From the NCBI GenBank assembly GCA_030435675.1, contig CM059623.1:8210012-8274011 (forward strand): DNA of 64,000 nucleotides. The letters run 5' to 3'. Shown here in pieces: positions 1 to 11,799 of the stretch (within the stretch, counting starts at the first letter, position 1; the number at the start of each line of letters is the position of its first letter). Origin of the DNA: Steinernema hermaphroditum (taxonomy: Eukaryota > Nematoda > Chromadorea > Rhabditida > Steinernematidae). The position numbers and the translations under genes were made by a program. The notes beneath the pieces were generated by a model. The model did not search any database, was not told where the DNA came from, and saw nothing but the letters and a program-made list of their open reading frames with translations.

Positions 1-62
1 ATTCCCCCAGGCGGAAAGGTAAATACTTTGTAGTGGATTGCTTTCTACGTGTCTTTTCACAG

Positions 63-218
63 ACCCCCATCGAGATTATCCGACTCGCCGGTCCTGTCAA
101 GGAGGACAAGCTCGTCGTACAGTGGGCCGAAGTCCCTGCCGAAGAAGAAGATCCTCAGGCTCCCTTCAAAGCAGGAGCTCAGGCTGGAGAAGTCATCCTG
201 CCCATCAAGGCCGAATAA
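63..218 (+). CDS. MSP-domain small sperm protein (SSP-like), 3' exon only
   Basis: Only the last coding exon is in the window. It follows a TTTTCACAG acceptor ending at 62 and reads 51 residues to a TAA at 216-218. The fragment contains RLAGPVKEDKLVVQWAEVP, then DPQAPFKAGAQ and GEVILPIKAE. This closely resembles my memory of the C-terminal half of nematode single-domain MSP-like sperm proteins (C. elegans ssp family): a Leu-Ala-Gly-Pro turn, KEDKLVV strand, acidic loop and final beta strand. Proteins of this kind are small cytoplasmic sperm proteins related to the major sperm protein. The N-terminal half lies left of the window, so length and start cannot be judged. The family call rests on recall, not a search. 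Confidence 0.62.
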   Translation, partial: TPIEIIRLAGPVKEDKLVVQWAEVPAEEEDPQAPFKAGAQAGEVILPIKAE

Positions 219-546
219 GCCATAATGTAGCGTCAATCTCGTATTTATGGTCGTGTACAAAGTTCAGGAGTAAATCGTTTGCATCACTTGCTTGTGTTTT
301 TTCGTTCCGTTGTGAGACCAGTCGTAATGTTCCACTCGAGTTGGATTTATTGAAGACTTGCGACCGCCGCGCGTCTTTGGCGTGCCCTGGAAGTGATTTG
401 AACATATGTACTGAAAAGCTGTGGCCAATCCTTGTGTATGTGGTTTTGCGTTTCATTCATTTTGTTAGGAAGTCCCCATACAAGTGTCGGGAATTCGTGC
501 ATTATCGAACAATAGCAAATAGCCGTCCTTCCTTTTCCCACTTGCT

Positions 547-1944
<1,398 letters not shown>

Positions 1945-3243
1945 CAACTTCTATGTATTATATTTATACACGACTTTACACGACTTTATTTCGTGAATCA
2001 AAGGCATTTTGCCTTGCACGACACCGAAAATAGACAAACAGAGGATGTCTGGAAGACGGCTTCATCCCTGGCGTGGCGTTCATGTCGAACCGGTGGGTGG
2101 CGGAGAGCTTCATGGGGCTTCTGGGAATCGGCAAATCTTCGGATTCAGGAGCGGAACATCGTTTGCAGCACAGCGCACGCTTCTGTGCTCGACTCTGATG
2201 GTCCGTGGTCCGGGAGTTGCGTCTTCGATGGTGGTGTCGTCCTCAGAGCATCGGCGACCTTCGGGATGACTTCTCACGTGGCCGGATTCTTGACGTCGGA
2301 CATCTTGTTGTCAGGGGTGGTAGGACTACAGATTCCGGGTGTCCCAATTCCCTCTGGAAGCCGGAAAACTCACACATGCCACAGGATTTGCTGTCTGACC
2401 AACCGGACCCTCAGAGAGCGACCGGAGGGTCCGACCGCTCGCCACCGGGACACGAGTGAGAACTCATTTATATGTTTTTGTTATATGTTTTTGTAAATTG
2501 ATGAAGTCGTTCCACATTGTTGATTCTGTGGCAGAGCTGTGGACGCTACAAAAAGATAAGACGGCGGGAGTCAACAGACCCCGTCAGAATATAGGGGCTT
2601 TCGGACCATTGCGTATCACTTGGATCTCAGCAATCTCGTGAGCATGACACGTTCTTCGCCTTCCCCGGAAGAACGATAGAGTTCCTATACTCCACCGATA
2701 ATTGACTTTCGTAGGCGATTGCACTACTTGAAGTTCCCATGTCTGAAGATGTTTGGGAGAGGAAGTTCAAAGGACATGAAGGACACCATTTGAGGGCACC
2801 ACTACTGATCCGTCGTAAAGTGTTCCCTCGGATAAGTCCGGAGTGCACTCTTTAAGCCTGTTCCCTGGTCTTTGCTCTCTGCACTCGGCTTCGTTCCGAC
2901 CTCATTTCCAATTTGTGTCCTTTGGTTCCCTCGAGATTGGGCCAGCGTTCCTTGGCCGACCAGTCCGTGCCACCCTGGCGGCTCCGCGAGGGCCGAAAGG
3001 ACGCCGGCCTCGAGAACGGTCTATTTTGGGGAATTCCGATGGACATGCGTCGCGGAGTTGTTTTCCGATTCTGTGATGTTTACTTCGAGGGAGGCGACAA
3101 GTGCCTCCGTAAGTGGCGTAAATACGTGGTCGGAATGGGTCTCCAGCAGAGAAAGCGGAAGAAGGAGGGATGGCTATGTACAGAAGGGAGGTCGGCGTGG
3201 TAGCGAGATACGTAAAACACAACAAGTATGTACAGGGCCGAGG
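1945..3243. other. intergenic, convergent 3' flanks; holds one copy of a dispersed repeat
   Basis: No convincing gene is seen. Open frames here lack splice context and recognisable motifs. Bases 1980-2105 are the first copy of a dispersed repeat also present near 33.8 kb (see repeat entries). The rest is the 3' flank shared by abi-1 (+) and the Yippee-like gene (-). Confidence 0.6.
1980..2105. repeat. dispersed repeat, copy A (partner at 33794-33917)
   Basis: From the CGACTTTATTTCGTGAATCA block onward this stretch aligns with 33794-33917 at roughly 80% identity with few gaps, although the copies are about 32 kb apart. On the minus strand both copies share a short peptide-like reading (RFD, then M or I, then NATPG) and an AATAAAG sequence, which suggests two diverged 3' gene ends or transposon ends rather than simple repeats. 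The partial open frame in copy A is broken by stops. No family is recognised. Confidence 0.6.
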
Positions 3244-3927
3244 CTAGTGGACGCTGTTCCGTTTCCGGCAGAAGTCGAAGCCGTTCTCCCAGCCGTTGTC
3301 TTTCACCATGTGGGCGAGCTCGATGATGAACTTGCCCTCCTTGTACTTCTGGCTGGACTCGAACGCGTGTTCCTGAAACGAGGCGTTTAAGCTGCGCGTT
3401 TTGAGACCCGGACGCACGTATTTCCAGCCGAGGATTGTTTTGCAGCACTCGCAGTGGATGTCGGCGACGGCATGCAGGCCCGTTAGCAGCATGCGCTCCT
3501 CGGCGGGTCCGCACCCGATGTTCACCCTGAAACGAGGCCGGAGGTCGGTCGGGTCGAGATCCCGAGCACTCACACAGAGTTGAAGAGGTACGCTTTGCCC
3601 TGACTGCCTTGGAACGACTGAAAACAGACAGGGTGTGAGGTAAGATAAGGGGTGTACGGTACCTTGGAGATGAGCTCGTTGTGGTCAGCGAGGTTGGCCC
3701 TGCAGTGGACGCAGCTGTAGGTGCGCGAACCAGTCGGGAGATAGGCCTGCAACGGAGCGAGGGAACGCTTGTTTGTTTGCGAAACGTGTTTTGGGGAATG
3801 GACCTCTGGAGGATGGATGGCGCCCGATGACCGCCAGGAGGGGAGGACGTACCTGGAACGTCTTCGTCTTCTCCTTCTTCGATCCTCCGGCCGTGGAGTG
3901 CACCTTTATCGCGGGGACGGCGGCCAT
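3244..3927 (-). CDS. Yippee-like zinc-binding protein (YPEL family)
   Basis: Yippee-like proteins are small, highly conserved zinc-binding proteins with a beta-tent fold; YPEL5 is a subunit of the CTLH/GID ubiquitin ligase and others localise to centrosome or nucleolus. Five exons (3853-3927, 3663-3746, 3574-3617, 3418-3526, 3244-3372) join in frame. The protein has the paired CxxC zinc sites ([18 protein letters not shown] and [12 protein letters not shown]), the hallmark [23 protein letters not shown], and [19 protein letters not shown]. The N-terminal KTFQ-AYLP junction matches YPEL1-4, so it belongs to that subgroup and not YPEL5. The start is the ATG at 3927-3925; a TTTGCAG acceptor about 36 nt upstream fits cis- or trans-splicing. 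Donor 3662 reads GTACCGTA, a motif recurring in this window. Confidence 0.94.
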
Positions 3928-6011
3928 CGCGGAACGACTTTTCGAGGTCCGAGTGGTCTGCAAATGGAGAAAAGGCGCTAGGGGAAGGCGGAACGAGGGA
4001 CGCGGAAGAGTCCGATGCAGGTGCAGACGCCCTTTGTGACCAATTTAATCGAGTGAAGGGCCGTTGTCCCCGAAAAGGACCTATTACGGTTCCGGCGCCT
4101 TCGGTGCCACCACGCGTCGCCAGGGCGGTAAATAGCCTTTGTTTACTTGTCTCCGGTGTCCCACTTCGAGACGTCCAACAGAGTTTCTCGAGGCGGAGGA
4201 TCTCCGAGCTCGTCGACCTTTCGGACAGTTCCCGATGCCTCGGAGTGCTCATGCATAATTTATTTCTCCTCTCCCGACTTAATGAGTTCACGCGAGGCGG
4301 CGCGAGGACATAAAATCGAATCGGGAAGGAGCCCGAAGCCAGCCCCGTTGACACGGGGGGGGGGGGTCGAAGACGTTCAAATACCCAAAGGAGGTCCCCT
4401 CGCGGCGGACCACTCGGTGTCAGCTGATTTGGCGCGCGGCGCACACAAAGGAAAACAAACGCGGAGAAGTCCCCCTCCAAGGTATTTATATGCGCCGCCG
4501 AAGAAGTCCCTCACTGCCTGCCTGACGCTTCCCGGCGATGCCGAGAGACCAATGCCGAAGGCGAAAACAAAACACGCATTTGGGGATGCCGGAGGAAGGA
4601 AGGATCGATGCCCGAAATCGCCGACGGTCCAGCTGATGGCGACGCGGAAGGCATCAGCTGGGAGGTGATAAGGGGAGGGGGTCCCCGGAGGACGGACGGA
4701 CGCAGAGTTTACGTGCCGACCAAGTGGAAGGCGAACGCGAAAGGACAAAAAACGGAGAAGTGACACGGGTGTTCGCGGGTATCGTCGCTTTTGTGCCCAC
4801 ATGACCTTTGCTCGAGGGGAGGGGCCGGGGAACCCCAGGAGACTGAAGGTCTGACCGGTCACTTCATCGGCAACAGGTAGTTAACCTTTTAAACTGACTC
4901 TTCGTAATTGGAAAGGGCGACAAAGTACGGTATTACAGTAAAGAGCCGATTCCTTGTTGGGTAGGGAACGAAGAAGCACGACCATCTGGGGGGGGGGGAC
5001 ATCCTCTCTAAAACCAGAGCGGAGAGCTCCAAGGGACGACTTCTTCATTAAGGCGAAGCAGTGCCCTGTGGAGGGGCGCTTCTTCGCTCCCAAAAACAGG
5101 AAATGGAGGATCGCGGGAGCAGCGGTGCATTAGCTGCTCGGAAGAGCTTTGAAAACAGAAGGGGCGGTACGGGAGGCGATCGCTGCGATCCGACGAAAAC
5201 ACAACTTGTTTGCACAAACCGCGATTATTTCGGTCAAAAGTCGATCCGTCAGCGTTGGGAAGTTCGCTGACACCGGTAGAATCCAAACAAAAACACAAGA
5301 AGGCCCCTTCGGGGGTCTCCCGAAGACATCACGCGACCACCGACCTTCGCGCCGACCTCCAAATTCGATCTGGACAGCTAGATGCTCGGCGATATAATTA
5401 GCCGCCGGGCGCACGCCTAATTTAGAAGACTCCACACAAACAAGAAGCAGTCCCCGGCGGGTATGAGCGGCGGCTCCAAAACAAGGGAACACGAGTTCGC
5501 GTCGAGCAGCTGATCGATGGATCGAATCGAATCCGGAGACGCGTCGGGCCGCGCCGCACGTGACCGACGCCGCCGTCGCGTCGTCGATCAGCTGGCAGTG
5601 GAGTAGCCCGGGCACGCGGACGGCGACGATTTGTGGTCGACGAGGCGGGAGGCACAGCGGCGCTTCCATTCTGTATGTTTTCTACAGGGGAAGAACCTCC
5701 TCGGCAACCTCGAGGCTACGGTAGGTGGCGTCTTCTGGACGTTCGCAGCGATCGCGCGTGCACACGGATTCGTAAAACACTCCGAAATCCAAGGGCCAAA
5801 CATCGGCGCGTTCCCGAAATAACACTCTACGGTAAACAACGCCCCTGGCCAAGAATCAACCTTCGCGTGACTCCACAGGCCACAGATTCGATGCACCAAG
5901 ACGGACGCAGAGGCCGAGCACCCTCGTCCGAAATAGCGATTTATAGGTCAAATAATGTACAAGTACCGGCTCGAGATTACCCTCTCCACAGCTGCAGGAC
6001 TAAGGGGAGCT
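3928..6011. other. intergenic, no gene seen
   Basis: This 2 kb is GC-rich and has no frame with believable splice sites or recognised domains. It contains two long G runs, around 4358-4369 and 4988-4998. It includes the upstream region of the Yippee-like gene and the 3' flank of the TTC9-like gene. Confidence 0.5.
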
Positions 6012-6792
6012 TCACTGGAGCAAATTGCCATTGGACGAAGGGTTCTGCTGGCCCTGTTCCCTCGCCTGCGCCTTGGCGAAGTTCCTCCTGATGACCTCTT
6101 CCCTCGCAATGCGGTCATCTCGCAGTTTCTGCTGGCACACGATGACTTGCTGTGCCGCGTCTCGATCTGAAAGTGGTCACTTGGAGCTGAGGGAGGGGGC
6201 AACGGACACGAACTGTTGGGGCACTTCGAGAGGAAATCCACCGCCTTCCCGTACTTCTCCATCCGCATGTAGGCGATCCCTGTGCGGTAGAGGGCTTTCT
6301 CGTTGTCTTTGTCTTCGTTTAGGACTCTCTGGCAGTAGTCGACGGCGCGTTCGTAGTCGGAGGGCTTTCGGTCGTTTCTGGCGAGGATACAGGCGGCCAG
6401 GTTGTTGTAGCACTTGGCAACGACGTGCGACGCCTCCTTCTTGATGTTCTCGCGTTCCTCTGATACCCCGGTCTGCTCGCCGGCACCCTGAACGCCCAGT
6501 CATGACCGCCGCTGACGAAGAAGCGTGACTCACGTCGCTGTCGGGGTCTCCCAACGAGGCAAACATCTCCCCGAGCGGCGTTCCTGCGCACGATTTGACG
6601 AGAAGAAGGCACCGGTGGTAGAGCTTCGCGGCGTTTCTACACAACAAGGCAAAAAATCAGCGGGCCGAGTGGCCACAGAACTCACATATACTCCTGCTTG
6701 GAGTAGCTCGCGTTCGCCTCATCCTTCAGCTGGTTCGCCTGGTCCAGAAGCTCGCGGTCTTCAGCGATGGTGCGGTATTTGAACGTCGCCAT
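6012..6792 (-). CDS. TTC9-like tetratricopeptide repeat protein
   Basis: The TTC9 family are small TPR proteins that scaffold protein complexes; human TTC9A binds Hsp90 and actin-associated partners. Four exons (6686-6792, 6534-6636, 6214-6487, 6012-6166) give about 212 residues, near the TTC9 size. TPR helices are visible: ELLDQANQLKDEANASYSKQEY, NAAKLYHRCLLLVKS, VVAKCYNNLAACILARNDRK with DYERAVDYCQRVLNED, then KALYRTGIAYMRMEKYGKA. The NNLAAC-(I/L)L and KALYR-(T/A)G signatures point to TTC9 over SGT or FKBP-type TPRs. The C-terminal exon is Gln/Arg-rich (QQKLRDDRIAREEVIRRNF). The third intron donor is an unusual GTTCGT at 6213-6208, required to keep frame. The ATG at 6790-6792 directly precedes the TPR region. 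Confidence 0.82.
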
Positions 6793-7390
6793 CACTGCTT
6801 CTGCAATCAGATCGGTGGAGAGCGGATAGGGAGGGAGCAGAGTCGATCGCAGTCAAATGGGCAAAAAGGTTCGAAGTCGGCAACTCCGAAACGGAGCGCC
6901 GACGATCGAAGATTCACGCCGTAAACAAACGACCGCACGACGCGCGGAGCGTTCTGACACCATCGCCCGCCGCCGTGTCGATCTGACACAATCGGGCGGG
7001 AGATCTCCTTCTTCTGCGGCCTCTGTCGGTAACCTCCGGAGGCGTAGAAGGCGAATTCGCCTTCCACTGCCCTCTACGACGGTTCTGAGTGTGGGAAATG
7101 TGCCGAAATCTCACTTTTGAACCGTCAACACCATTGCATTACTGTGGCGCGTCACACTTCGGTGGAAACGGTATCAACTTCACGAAGTGGAAGTGCTCTC
7201 TGGATGATCTGACACGGAACTCGAAAGAGAGTGTCGGCTGTCTGTCCTCTAGCCCCCACAAGATAAAATGACCATAGAAACTCCAAGAACTCCAGGCTGC
7301 AAGGACACAGCTGGCCCCTTACGAAGGAATCCCTCCGTCTCCCCATCGTGCTTTCGTGGATACTCAATCCAAGGAAGAAGATTTATTAGT
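6793..7390. other. intergenic, no gene seen
   Basis: About 600 bases between the TTC9-like start and the ground-like stop, both on the minus strand. It should contain the TTC9-like promoter and the ground-like 3' flank. No further coding frame, RNA or repeat is recognised. Confidence 0.5.
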
Positions 7391-7960
7391 TCAGTTCTCG
7401 CGAAACGCGTAGCAAGTGACGTCTCCAACGTCGCCGGTCATCTGGCAGTACATCGTCGTCCGACTCACGTAGGAGAACTCGCAGCGCGCGCAGAAGACGT
7501 TCAGATGGACGTTCAGCTCGGCCAGTGCCGTTCTGTAGATGTTCCTCTTCGACTCGGTCGGATCTGTCGTCACGCTCTACAATGGGTGACGCGATGCTCT
7601 ACCGTAGAACGTCCACAAGAACGGCCGACTTCAGAGCCAGATAATGTACCTTCTTCATGATCTTCCGGAGAGCCGAGTTGTTGCACTTGTCGGTATCGAG
7701 TCGGGCCTTCTTTCTCCTCTCCTTCATTGCGACGTTTCCTACAAGCACCACAGTAATCACGAAGCTCCGGGAAGGCTACTGTAACCCCGAAACGAACCTG
7801 GATTGGTCTCATTCTTCGCATCCATGACGATCGTTCCTCTGCTTGCACCTCCACCGGGGGTCATCACGGAGTTGCACTCGTACTTGGCGCCTTCGTTTGC
7901 TGAAGCCTGGAGGAAAGGCGCCGCGAGGAGGGCGAGGAGGAGGAGAGGGTGCGGAGTCAT
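7391..7960 (-). CDS. secreted ground-like domain protein (hedgehog-related)
   Basis: Ground-like proteins are nematode-specific hedgehog-related secreted proteins made mostly by epithelia and linked to cuticle or moulting. Three exons (7798-7960, 7650-7738, 7391-7576) give about 145 residues. Residues 1-21 are a strong signal peptide (MTPHPLLLLALLAAPFLQASA). The C-terminal half has the domain pattern: DKCNNSALRKIMKK, ESKRNIYRTALAEL, then FCARCEFSYVSRTTMYCQ and VTCYAFREN at the very end, with the expected cysteine spacing and the terminal CYAF. A short basic stretch (KERRKKARLD) before the domain could be a protease site. The first donor is GTTCGT and the same intron carries a TTACAGTA motif. 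Assignment is by motif recall. Confidence 0.88.
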
Positions 7961-8120
7961 CTCTGTTCAAGAAAGTGACCTGCTCGGCGACCTTATACCC
8001 ACGCACAAAGCGAATTATCGTGAACAAACATTGGCTGAGCGATTTATTAATTTCGAAAGAGTTCAGAGGTACAGAACAAGATGAGATGACGGGAATCGGG
8101 AATTAGGGCCGCGCGGAGTC

Positions 8121-8965
8121 TCACTTCGCGGCGAGACGCTTCGAGCGTTTGAGGACGACTTCCTCCTTCTTCTCCGACGTCGACGCCTTGCGTTTTCTCT
8201 CCTCTGCAAGGGCGCATGAGATCTTGGGGGGGGGGGGCAGAGCAGGCCTACCGATCTGCTTGAGGGTCTTCCCCTCGGCGAAGAGCTTCGCGTCCTCCTC
8301 GTTGTCGAACTTCTTGAACTTGGCACCTTTGAAGCCGTCCGTCTGCTGCTTGCACTCGGCCCACGTCGCGAACACGCCGGTCTTGTGGCCCTTGGCGACA
8401 GCGTAGAAGGCCGCCGCCTCCTCCTTCTGACCCTTGGGCGGGGGACTCTTCTTCTTCTCCCCCTCGGGCTCCTCCTCCGCCTCCTTCTCTCCCTCTGAAC
8501 GCTCCGTCTTCGGCCCCTCTACGTTCGCTCACCTTTGCCTTTGGCGAACTTCTCGTAGTAGGCGCGCGCCTCGGCGGCCGTCCCGAACTTCTTGTGCAGC
8601 GCCTGCGGGAAGTCAGCGATCTGCGCGCATACGTCAGAGGCTCATGGCCCGGGGGCACTTACGCTGTTCTTCACCTTGTCGTAGTCCGAGAAGACGCCGA
8701 CGACCTTTCCTCGGGCGACGGCGTAGAACTTGTCGGCATCTTCGTCGAAGTCGTCGAGGGAGACCGACTCCGGCGTGCGCTTCTTTACGTACTCCTCGGC
8801 GTCGCCGCGCGAGGAGAACTTCTTGTAGACGGGCTGCGGGAAGCCTTTGATCTGAAGGGCCAGGGGGCGTCAGGGGGGCTCGCCTGGCCTCACCTGGGCC
8901 TGCGCTTCGTCCCAAGACTCGAAGACGCCGCGTTTGAAGCCGTGGGCCACTCCGTAGAACGACAT
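8121..8965 (-). CDS. three tandem RNase-H1-type hybrid-binding (viroplasmin-like) domains
   Basis: Five exons (8894-8965, 8663-8851, 8533-8620, 8252-8494, 8121-8203) encode about 224 residues. Three copies of the small domain found at the N-terminus of eukaryotic RNase H1, which grips the RNA strand of RNA/DNA hybrids, follow each other: FYGVAHGFKRGVFESWDEA with VYKKFSSRGDAEEYV, FYAVARGKVVGVFSDYDKV with LHKKFGTAAEARAYYEKF, and FYAVAKGHKTGVFATWAEC with FKKFDNEEDAKLFAEG. A Lys/Glu-rich linker separates copies two and three. The tail is basic (LKRSKRLAAK) and could be a nuclear signal. No RNase H catalytic domain follows before the stop, so this appears to be a binding-only protein. The fourth exon needs the 38-nt intron ending at the TTCAG at 8495; a nearer TAG would leave a 14-nt intron. 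Confidence 0.85.
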
Positions 8966-11799
8966 TCCGGGAGATCCTCTGAAAGCGAAGGGAAGTTAAA
9001 ACGCGCATGTCGCCACGAGTGAGGCGAGTGGGACTGGTCGGCCGTTGTTGTGTTGTTGACGGCGCCGCTGCCCGGGTTGGAGCACTCTCTCGGCCTCTCG
9101 GCGCTCTCCGCTCGCCGTAGGCGATCTTCGGCGCCGCTTACCAGCCAAAAGATGCAAATTATGGGTGCTGAGAAGCACTGTAGGCGCTCGAAGAAGCCGC
9201 GCAGGGCACATCTGGCCGAGAGCCAAGGATCTGGGGAGGGGACCTTCATCGAGACAAAGCGTCCGGTTTGGTGGCGCCGAAAAAGAGAAACACAGTGGCA
9301 CACACACAAACAGTGTGGTCCAAAGAACAGAACTTCGACCCTCGTACGGGTTACGGTGGATTGTACAAGTCACTGTTTATCGGCATGGGACATAACAAGA
9401 GTACTACATGTTTATGGACTCTTTCCACGACTGCACTCTGATGTTTTGTGCTCTGTGCAGAGATTCTTAGGTCGACTATAGAACTTTGTTTTTCAATCAA
9501 CGGCTACGCCAATACAAAGTTACGCCATCGGGCGAATCTGACACATTTTCTCAACCATATAGGAGTCGTCGCCTTTCCTTGCTTCCTCGGAGATCTTCAA
9601 GAACTGTACAGGGAGTGGGAACTCGAAGTGGCAATGAAGCGAATGAATGAAGCGAAGTGGAAGTCTCTTCACAAATCCAGCGGAATAACCTTTTATGCCA
9701 AATATGGAATGTTTCCAGACAGTCTGGAAACAGTCTGGAAAGCAGATCACTTCATCCAAAGCAGCCAGAAGATAGACCGGTCTCAAAATAACTCTTTGCA
9801 CAGCCCGTACATTCTAGAGACGTCTCGTCCGCCCACTTCCCTCCCAGACAGTTTAATTTATGCGCTTTTTGAGTCTCTGCGTCGGAACGGTTGGCTCCCC
9901 TGAGTTCTCAGGGACCCGCTGAACCGAAGCCTCTCTCTCGTTTGTGAAACATTCCAGAACTCTCGACGGCTACGTGACTTCTCCGGAATCGCCTCTCTCG
10001 CACGTTGCTTCTGTTTGCAGCCGCAGATGTTCTCTGACTTCCTGCACCCCCGCGCCACTCTCGGCGGCTCTATCGATCGCTTCTCGACTGCAGCATTCCC
10101 TTTCGGCTGATTTTCTGCTTCTTCTCCCGATGTTCTCATGCTGACGTCACTTAATTCGATAGTTTTCTGAATCACTTTTGGGATTACAGGTGTGGTTCCG
10201 AGGCGATGCTGGGCACGAAGGCGGACGAGCTTCTGGGGCGGCCGTCGAGGAATTTGAGCTCCTCTTCATTCCAAAAGGTACGATTCCGACCTTTTTGTGG
10301 AGATTTGTATTGGAGGCTGATTTTGCGTCACTATTTTTATTCAGTTGGGTGTCGGCAGCGATCAAAACGACCATTTATCATTAATCGTATTCCGCCCAGT
10401 CAGTCATTTCGGGAGTCAAAACAAGCTCTTTTTTTTGTCATCGTCATAGTGACGTTGGCGGCGACGTGTCTTTTTTGGACAATTCGGGTTCTAGTGCTGC
10501 TTGCATAGTCACTCGGGAATGCGCTCCTCACTTTCAGTGGCTTACTGTGCCCAGAATGTCTCCTCTTTTTTGGTGACTGTGACCTTCGGTCCCCGAAATG
10601 TTGCATGAGTTCGCGTCGATTCGATTCGGAGATAGTGGAATCAGATTGTGTGTGAATCGGCACTGTGTCACGGTCACAAGAACGTACCACAAACCACTGT
10701 AAAGTGATCTTAGTGATGCAACGGTAATTAAGTAGACCTGCGCACAGTGTACCTTGTGGCGCCGACCAAATAGGTCGATGCTGTAGTGTGTGATCTGTTT
10801 TCCAAGGCAAACGTGTCCTTCTTAGACGTCAGATCCGTGACGGTGCGAGCCCTCCGGCTGTTTTCGGTGATCCGTTTTCTTGACATCGCAGATCACCCAC
10901 ATTCTCGGTCACGATGCTTTCACTTTCATTGTTACGAGGTTCTGAGATGTGTTTGGGAGGCGATGGATCCACAGAGGTTTGCGTTTTTCACTTTCTTTAT
11001 AATCCGATCGTTTGAGTAAAAGCCAGTGCGAGATAACGTGCAGAGTACGCCTCTCATAAAACGGCGCTTGAGTGTCACTTTTGTGGTCGATCACTGCGAT
11101 CAAGGGCTCTGAACTCTCGGCGTCCTCCCCTCTGTTGCAAGTTGGGCGGTTTGGTTTGATTCAGTATCGATTGCGTCACTGTCACCGCTGGTTGCAGTCG
11201 ATCTCACACGTTTTGATCTTTCCTCTTGTGCGTCTTTTTCCTCCACAGATTCCACGCAAATTCTCTTGCAGAGCATATCGGGTTACGTAAGCACTTCTGT
11301 AAAATAGTTCTTGGAGCTCAGTGGTTATTCAAATAGAACAGAGGTCCGATATTCTCTTTTATAGTCCACCTATGTGAATCTTTTCCGGAATTCCTGGAAC
11401 CGATAGCATAAATTTTTACTAATGAGAATGAAACGTTTCAACTACCGTTTATCACATCTATAACGAATGCGACCGACTACAAAATATAGTGGGAGTGGGG
11501 TCGTCTTTTGCATCAGTTCCGAGAGCCAGAAGTGAAAGTGGCGTCCGGGCATCGCTCTCGACCCACAGCTACATCATAAATGTGACCGATCCACCGGCTG
11601 CTGACATTACTTTTTGTGTACGACAAGTATTCGCTGGACCTCCTGTCGCGGAGGGAATCGCCCATAGAACAGCTGTCGTTTTCACTTCGGAGCGCTTTGC
11701 CAGAGGGCACGTAGCCACCTCCTCCTTCGTCGTTTTGTTTTGAGCGATTAATCGCGATTTATGAGTCTTTCCTTGACGAGGGTTTCTGTTTAAGGCGCC
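8966..11799. other. 2.8 kb divergent intergenic region
   Basis: This separates the minus-strand hybrid-binding protein from the plus-strand UGP gene, so both promoters should be inside. The sequence shifts from GC-rich near 9 kb to AT-richer near 11.3-11.5 kb. Open frames such as 9448-9903 (+) show no domain, signal peptide or splice structure and are not called. A possible 5' untranslated exon at about 10191-10278, bounded by ATTACAG and AAAAG/GTACGA, is only a splice-site impression. Confidence 0.45.

Noticed and set aside
8519..8532. A 14-nt GTGAG...GTAG intron in the hybrid-binding protein gene
   Set aside because: Far below the 35-50 nt seen elsewhere; a 38-nt intron ending at the TTCAG at 8495 gives the same phase.
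9448..9903. 152-codon plus-strand frame in the 2.8 kb gap
   Set aside because: No domain, signal peptide or splice context, and repetitive CTGGAAACAGTCTGGAAA phrases; looks like chance openness.
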